Assembly (NCBI GenBank): GCA_964533785.1
Contig: CAZHNG010000113.1
Coordinates: forward strand, 1-18,013
Source of the DNA: JANQRV01 sp964533785
Lineage (GTDB): Bacteria; Bacteroidota; Bacteroidia; Chitinophagales; Saprospiraceae
Direction: 5' to 3'
Length of the DNA stretch: 18,013 nucleotides
Of the stretch, positions 14,599 through 18,013 are shown in pieces. The position numbers and the translations under genes are program-made. The notes beneath the pieces are model-generated. The model did no database searches. It saw only the letters and a list, made by a program, of their open reading frames with translations, and was not told where the DNA came from. Numbering within the stretch: the stretch's first letter is position 1; each line of letters begins with the position of its first letter.

Positions 14599-14732
14599 GT
14601 CATTCCTGCGAACCATGTAACAGATACGGTCAGAATGGTATAAAATGAAAGGATCTAGCTGTTTCTAAGGTCGTTAGCCTTTAATGCTCTAGAACTGGCA
14701 TGTTCCTACCCAGAATCTCATTCGAAGATGAC
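14599..14732. repeat. possible degenerate palindromic intergenic element
   Basis: The 233-base gap 14533-14765 holds no gene. Within it, GTCATTCCTGCGAA (14599-14612) faces TTCGAAGATGAC (14721-14732), so the ends read GTCAT...CGAA inward on both strands with a mismatch. The opening resembles a palindromic intergenic repeat end seen in many bacterial genomes. The interior has no clear stem. It may be a decayed element or chance. Confidence 0.25.
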
Positions 14733-14765
14733 AAAGTAGAATGCATGGATTGATCTAGAAGGAGA

Positions 14766-15278
14766 TCATGATGCTTTTGCTTTCCTGGAATTGTATGTTT
14801 TATAAACAAAGCAGTCCTCCTTCGTAATGGGGATGTAATGATCAGCCTCTTCAATTAATACGGCGGCAGTTGTTTTGGGAATAGCCGCGATCTCAACTCT
14901 TACCCCTTCGGATTTTAGGTGTCGAACAAGCTCTACGTAGTCCGCATCGCCTGACAGGATAATGATGGTATCCACTTTATTAGCTATTTGGGTAGCTTTA
15001 ATGGTCAGGGGGATGTCTGCTGATTTGTAACACGGCGTGACTGAACCGTGATAATTACTATGTAAGCGTTCTGCTAATTTTGAGGAAATACTTTTTCCTT
15101 CTCTAAAATACATCAACCGGGTCAGCCCACGGTTATCCAATAGTTTGGGGATTAGCGTGTCAAAATTTAACATGGCATTTTTATCACCCATCAACTGGTG
15201 TATACTCATTTCAATATTGTTGCCATCGATCAAAACGGCAACGGATTGATCGATTTTAACCTGTATTGTCTCTGACAT
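14766..15278 (-). CDS. NYN-domain (LabA/DUF88-like) PIN-like nuclease
   Basis: The 170-residue protein is a single NYN domain, a PIN-like metal-dependent RNase fold. The first acidic motif is VAVLIDGNNIEMS (Asp18 of the DGNN motif). The second is IIILSGDADYVELVRHLKSEG, the LabA/DUF88 SGDxDY signature, with the strand VRVEIAAIP after it. The DHYIPITKED segment supplies the final strand. There is no accessory RNA-binding domain. It is complete; the start lies at ATG 15278 with no better candidate. It is transcribed divergently from the GNAT/nitrilase gene across a 226-base region that contains a perfect 14-base palindrome. Its RNA target cannot be inferred. Confidence 0.88.
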   Translation of the reverse strand: MSETIQVKIDQSVAVLIDGNNIEMSIHQLMGDKNAMLNFDTLIPKLLDNRGLTRLMYFREGKSISSKLAERLHSNYHGSVTPCYKSADIPLTIKATQIANKVDTIIILSGDADYVELVRHLKSEGVRVEIAAIPKTTAAVLIEEADHYIPITKEDCFVYKTYNSRKAKAS

Positions 15279-15356
15279 AAATTAATATTAATAAAAGTAG
15301 ATGTTTATCTGGCGGGAAAACGTTTATAGCTTCCTGTCTAATTTCTAAACAAAAAT

Positions 15357-15378
15357 GTTCAGCAAAAAGTTCAGTAAA
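15357..15378. repeat. two direct repeats in the divergent NYN/GNAT promoter region
   Basis: GTTCAGCAAA (15357-15366) and GTTCAGTAAA (15369-15378) are near-identical ten-base repeats with a twelve-base period, slightly more than one DNA turn. This arrangement suits side-by-side protein binding. No assignment is possible. Confidence 0.4.
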
Positions 15379-15387
15379 TAGACATTA

Positions 15388-15401
15388 GCAGAAATTTCTG
15401 C
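15388..15401. promoter_or_regulatory. perfect 14-bp palindrome, operator candidate
   Basis: GCAGAAATTTCTGC is an exact palindrome without spacer, midway between the divergent NYN and GNAT/nitrilase genes and just beyond the direct repeats. It could be a dimer binding site controlling one or both genes. Confidence 0.45.
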
Positions 15402-15504
15402 AGTTACCACCATAAAGATAGATTTTTTTATTGACCAATACTACAACTCATCGAACACATTTATAATAATACCGTTTCTTCAATATTAAACGAATACATT
15501 ACCC

Positions 15505-17025
15505 ATGCAGGATATTCAGAATATCGAACTTGAATATTTGACAGTAAATGATTATCAGGAGTTGAAACAAGCGATGATCAATGCTTATCAAACGATGCCA
15601 AATGCATATTGGAAGGAGCATCACATTAGTTCCTTGTTGAAAAAATTTCCGGAAGGCCAAGTGGTCGTTAAAGTAAATGGAAAAATTGCCGGTTGTGCCT
15701 TGTCGATCATCATTGATTCGAAATCATTTGACGAAGATCATTCTTACAAGGAAATAACGGGCAATTATTCTTTCAACACCCATGCTCCCCACGGCGATAC
15801 TTTGTACGGGATAGATGTTTTTGTAAAACCTGAATTCAGGGGCTTGCGCCTGGGGCGCCGGATGTACGATTACCGCAAAGAGCTTTGCGAAAAGCTCAAT
15901 TTAAAGGGTATATTATTTGGCGGCCGGATACCTAATTATCATCAATATGCGGATGATATTTCTCCCAAACAATACATCGAACAAGTACGGCTGAAGAAGA
16001 TCAATGATCATGTATTGAATTTCCAATTGTCTAACGATTTCCGGCCCGTTAAGATATTGAGGGGATACCTGGAAGGAGATCAGGCGTCACAAGAGTTTGC
16101 AGTGCTACTACGCTGGGACAATATATACTACGAAAAACCCAACAAGAAAGCCGCAACCATAAAGAAAGTGGTACGTTTAGGCCTCGTTCAATGGCAAATG
16201 CGTCCGTACAAAAACATGGATGAGTTGATGCAACAAGCGGAGTATTTCGTTGATGCGGTTTCCGGTTATCGTTGCGATTTTGCTCTCTTTCCTGAGTTTT
16301 TCAATGCACCGTTGATGGCAAAGTACAACCATTTATCAGAACCCAAAGCCATCCGGGAGCTGGCAAAATATACGGATACTATCGTTCAGCGGTTTTCCGA
16401 GCTTTCCATCTCTTACAATATCAATATTATTACGGGAAGTATGCCCGAAATGGCCGGTGGCAAACTGCTAAATGTAGGCTACTTATGTAAACGGGACGGA
16501 ACAATTGACCGCTACGAAAAGATCCACGTAACGCCAGATGAAGCTATGGTCTGGGGGATGCAAGGCGGTAGTAGTCTGAAGGCTTTTGATACGGATTGCG
16601 GAAAGATCGGTGTTCTCATTTGCTACGATAGTGAATTCCCCGAACTGGCAAGGTTACTGGCTGATGATGGAATGGACATCTTATTTATTCCCTTTCTGAC
16701 GGATACTCAGAATGGCTATTCCAGGGTACGCCACTGTTCTCAGGCCAGAGCTATCGAAAATGAATGTTACGTAGCCATCGCGGGCTGTGTGGGGAATTTA
16801 CCCAACGTTCATAACATGGATATTCAATTTGCCCAGTCCATGGTTTTCACGCCCTGTGATTTTCAGTTTCCAACCAATGGGGTCAAAGCGGAGGCTACCC
16901 AAAATACGGAAATGATCCTGATCGCGGATGTCGACATCGACTTACTGCGGGAACTCAATCGCTTCGGCAGTGTACGCAATCTAAATGACCGTCGTAAGGA
17001 CATCTTTGAGTTAAAAAAATTATGA
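15505..17025 (+). CDS. fused GNAT acetyltransferase / carbon-nitrogen hydrolase (nitrilase superfamily)
   Basis: The 506-residue protein combines two enzymes. Residues about 5-210 form a GNAT N-acetyltransferase domain, with the acetyl-CoA loop FRGLRLGRRMYDYRKELCEK near 112-131. Residues about 225-500 form a nitrilase-superfamily domain with the full triad: Glu264 in ALFPEFF, Lys339 in YEKIHVTP, and Cys373 in GVLICYDSEFPELAR. A further Glu of the RAIENECYVAIAG region is also present. This two-domain architecture is known as a conserved bacterial family, but its substrate is not established; acylation coupled to amide hydrolysis is an inference. The stop overlaps the next gene's ATG (ATGA), so the membrane protein that follows is co-translated. 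Confidence 0.93.
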   Translation: MQDIQNIELEYLTVNDYQELKQAMINAYQTMPNAYWKEHHISSLLKKFPEGQVVVKVNGKIAGCALSIIIDSKSFDEDHSYKEITGNYSFNTHAPHGDTLYGIDVFVKPEFRGLRLGRRMYDYRKELCEKLNLKGILFGGRIPNYHQYADDISPKQYIEQVRLKKINDHVLNFQLSNDFRPVKILRGYLEGDQASQEFAVLLRWDNIYYEKPNKKAATIKKVVRLGLVQWQMRPYKNMDELMQQAEYFVDAVSGYRCDFALFPEFFNAPLMAKYNHLSEPKAIRELAKYTDTIVQRFSELSISYNINIITGSMPEMAGGKLLNVGYLCKRDGTIDRYEKIHVTPDEAMVWGMQGGSSLKAFDTDCGKIGVLICYDSEFPELARLLADDGMDILFIPFLTDTQNGYSRVRHCSQARAIENECYVAIAGCVGNLPNVHNMDIQFAQSMVFTPCDFQFPTNGVKAEATQNTEMILIADVDIDLLRELNRFGSVRNLNDRRKDIFELKKL

Positions 17026-17933
17026 AACTGAACCAAGATATTTTTTATCAGCGATTATTATCAGAAAAGACCCGCCATACCAGTGAAAGGGTTATTGTTA
17101 TACTGGCGATTGCCAGTTTTTTATTGCATTTGCTATTGATCGGATTGGTCGAATTGGGTTTTGTTGAGTTAAGTTATGAATCGGAGCTTTTGGCTAGTCC
17201 GATCGCCGCGATTTATACTCCATTTTCTTTTATTTTGGTCTATGAAGTTTATCTATTGGTATACTATCTGCCCAAATCCGTTACTACTTATATTAGCAAG
17301 CAATATGAGATCATTACTCTAATCGTGATCAGAAGGATATTTAAAGATATTTCTAAAGTAGAATTGAAAGGATGGGATGATGTCACGACTGACTTACAGC
17401 TAGGCTACGATTTGGGTGCTACCTTGCTATTGTTCCTTTTGATCTACTTTTTTTACCGTTTGAATCAAACCAGGAAAGATAATTTACAAAAAGAAAATAC
17501 TTCTGATGATCGACGAACTCGGTTTATCAGAATAAAAAAATTGATCAGCACAATTCTAGTTCCTACCCTACTTATCTTAGCCTTTTACAGCTTGGGATAT
17601 TGGTTGTATAAAAGCTTATTTTCCGGCGGACAATTGGTGGTCGAAGCCCAGGATATCAACAATATATTTTTCGATGATTTTTTCACCATTTTGATTTTGA
17701 CGGATGTACTGTTGTTGTTAATTTCCTTTATTTATACGGCTGATTTCTGGACCGTAATTCGCAATTCGGGATTTATCATTTCGACGATATTGATCAAATT
17801 GTCCTTTAGCGCCAGTGGTTTGTTAAATCCTATCCTGGTAGTTGCCGCGGTAACTTTTGGCGTAATTATTCTTTGGATTCACAATTTGTACGAAAAAATC
17901 GGGATTCCGCCATCAGAACGGAATCCGGTTTGA
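17022..17933 (+). CDS. polytopic inner-membrane protein of unknown function
   Basis: The 303-residue protein has about seven hydrophobic segments, near residues 24-43, 62-82, 130-146, 174-197, 218-238, 247-263 and 267-288, separated by a charged loop around 147-172. No signal peptide is cleaved. A conserved-looking basic stretch (VIRRIFKDISKV, about 102-113) follows the second membrane pair. I do not recognise the family. Its start overlaps the end of the GNAT/nitrilase gene by four bases, so a functional link is likely; the soluble enzyme may act on something the membrane protein transports or senses. The last codons contain an inverted repeat. Confidence 0.85.
   Translation: MKLNQDIFYQRLLSEKTRHTSERVIVILAIASFLLHLLLIGLVELGFVELSYESELLASPIAAIYTPFSFILVYEVYLLVYYLPKSVTTYISKQYEIITLIVIRRIFKDISKVELKGWDDVTTDLQLGYDLGATLLLFLLIYFFYRLNQTRKDNLQKENTSDDRRTRFIRIKKLISTILVPTLLILAFYSLGYWLYKSLFSGGQLVVEAQDINNIFFDDFFTILILTDVLLLLISFIYTADFWTVIRNSGFIISTILIKLSFSASGLLNPILVVAAVTFGVIILWIHNLYEKIGIPPSERNPV
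17902..17926. repeat. inverted repeat at the 3' end of the membrane-protein gene
   Basis: GGATTCCG (17902-17909) and CGGAATCC (17919-17926) form a perfect eight-base stem with a nine-base loop ending just before the TGA. There is no clean T-tract after it, so a terminator role is possible but weak. The remaining bases to the window end (17934-18013) contain no feature I can support. Confidence 0.4.
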
Positions 17934-18013
17934 ATTTGGCGAATGAGATGTAATTGATCAATAGACTTGTTCGGCGGGATCATCAAACGGCTACAAGCGG
18001 CAAATTTTATACT

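Noticed and set aside
15430..15470. TTGACC and TATAAT as an E. coli-type promoter for the GNAT/nitrilase gene
   Set aside because: The spacing is about 25 bases, too long, and Bacteroidota promoters differ from this consensus.

Overview
The window looks like a chromosomal segment of a member of the Bacteroidota, possibly the Saprospiria/Chitinophagia side. The evidence is a 287-residue primary-type sigma factor beginning with the phylum-typical MRxLxITxSITNR-like N-terminus, Shine-Dalgarno-poor starts, moderate GC, and gene families common in that phylum (fused GNAT/nitrilase protein, AraC/VOC pair, YitT, CorA). The family-level placement is a guess from sequence flavour.

Region 1 (1-9119, all + strand) is a biosynthetic block. 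It opens with an ATP-grasp carboxylate-amine ligase gene (9-1229) interrupted by one in-frame TAG, then a large unassigned protein with a possible Cys-His-Asn hydrolase centre (1229-3199, stop/start overlap). After a 218-bp gap come an alanine-racemase-family PLP enzyme, argB, argD and argC, tightly packed. After a second gap filled by a 9-bp-period inverted repeat structure comes argJ. ArgB, ArgC, ArgD and ArgJ together convert glutamate to ornithine by the recycling acetyl pathway. The citrulline/arginine genes (argF, argG, argH) and argE are absent from the window. The ligase, possible hydrolase and racemase-like enzyme next to an ornithine-making set suggest that this may be an ornithine-consuming pathway (for example an ornithine or D-amino-acid conjugate) rather than, or in addition to, arginine synthesis. 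This is the best candidate here for an undescribed system, and it is an inference from gene order.

Region 2 (9139-10742, - strand) is an AT-rich accessory patch: a VOC/glyoxalase-like gene, the stump of an AraC-family regulator, a DUF3368 PIN toxin with its UPF0175 antitoxin, and scraps of further small genes.

Region 3 (10743-15278) holds a CorA-type Mg/Co channel, a YitT-type membrane protein, a divergently transcribed XRE regulator with a palindromic operator candidate, a 57-residue hypothetical protein, a primary-type sigma-70 factor, and a LabA/NYN-type PIN-like nuclease.

Region 4 (15505-17933, + strand) is a GNAT/carbon-nitrogen hydrolase fusion translationally coupled to an unassigned polytopic membrane protein. 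I saw no rRNA, tRNA, CRISPR array, transposase or integrase.
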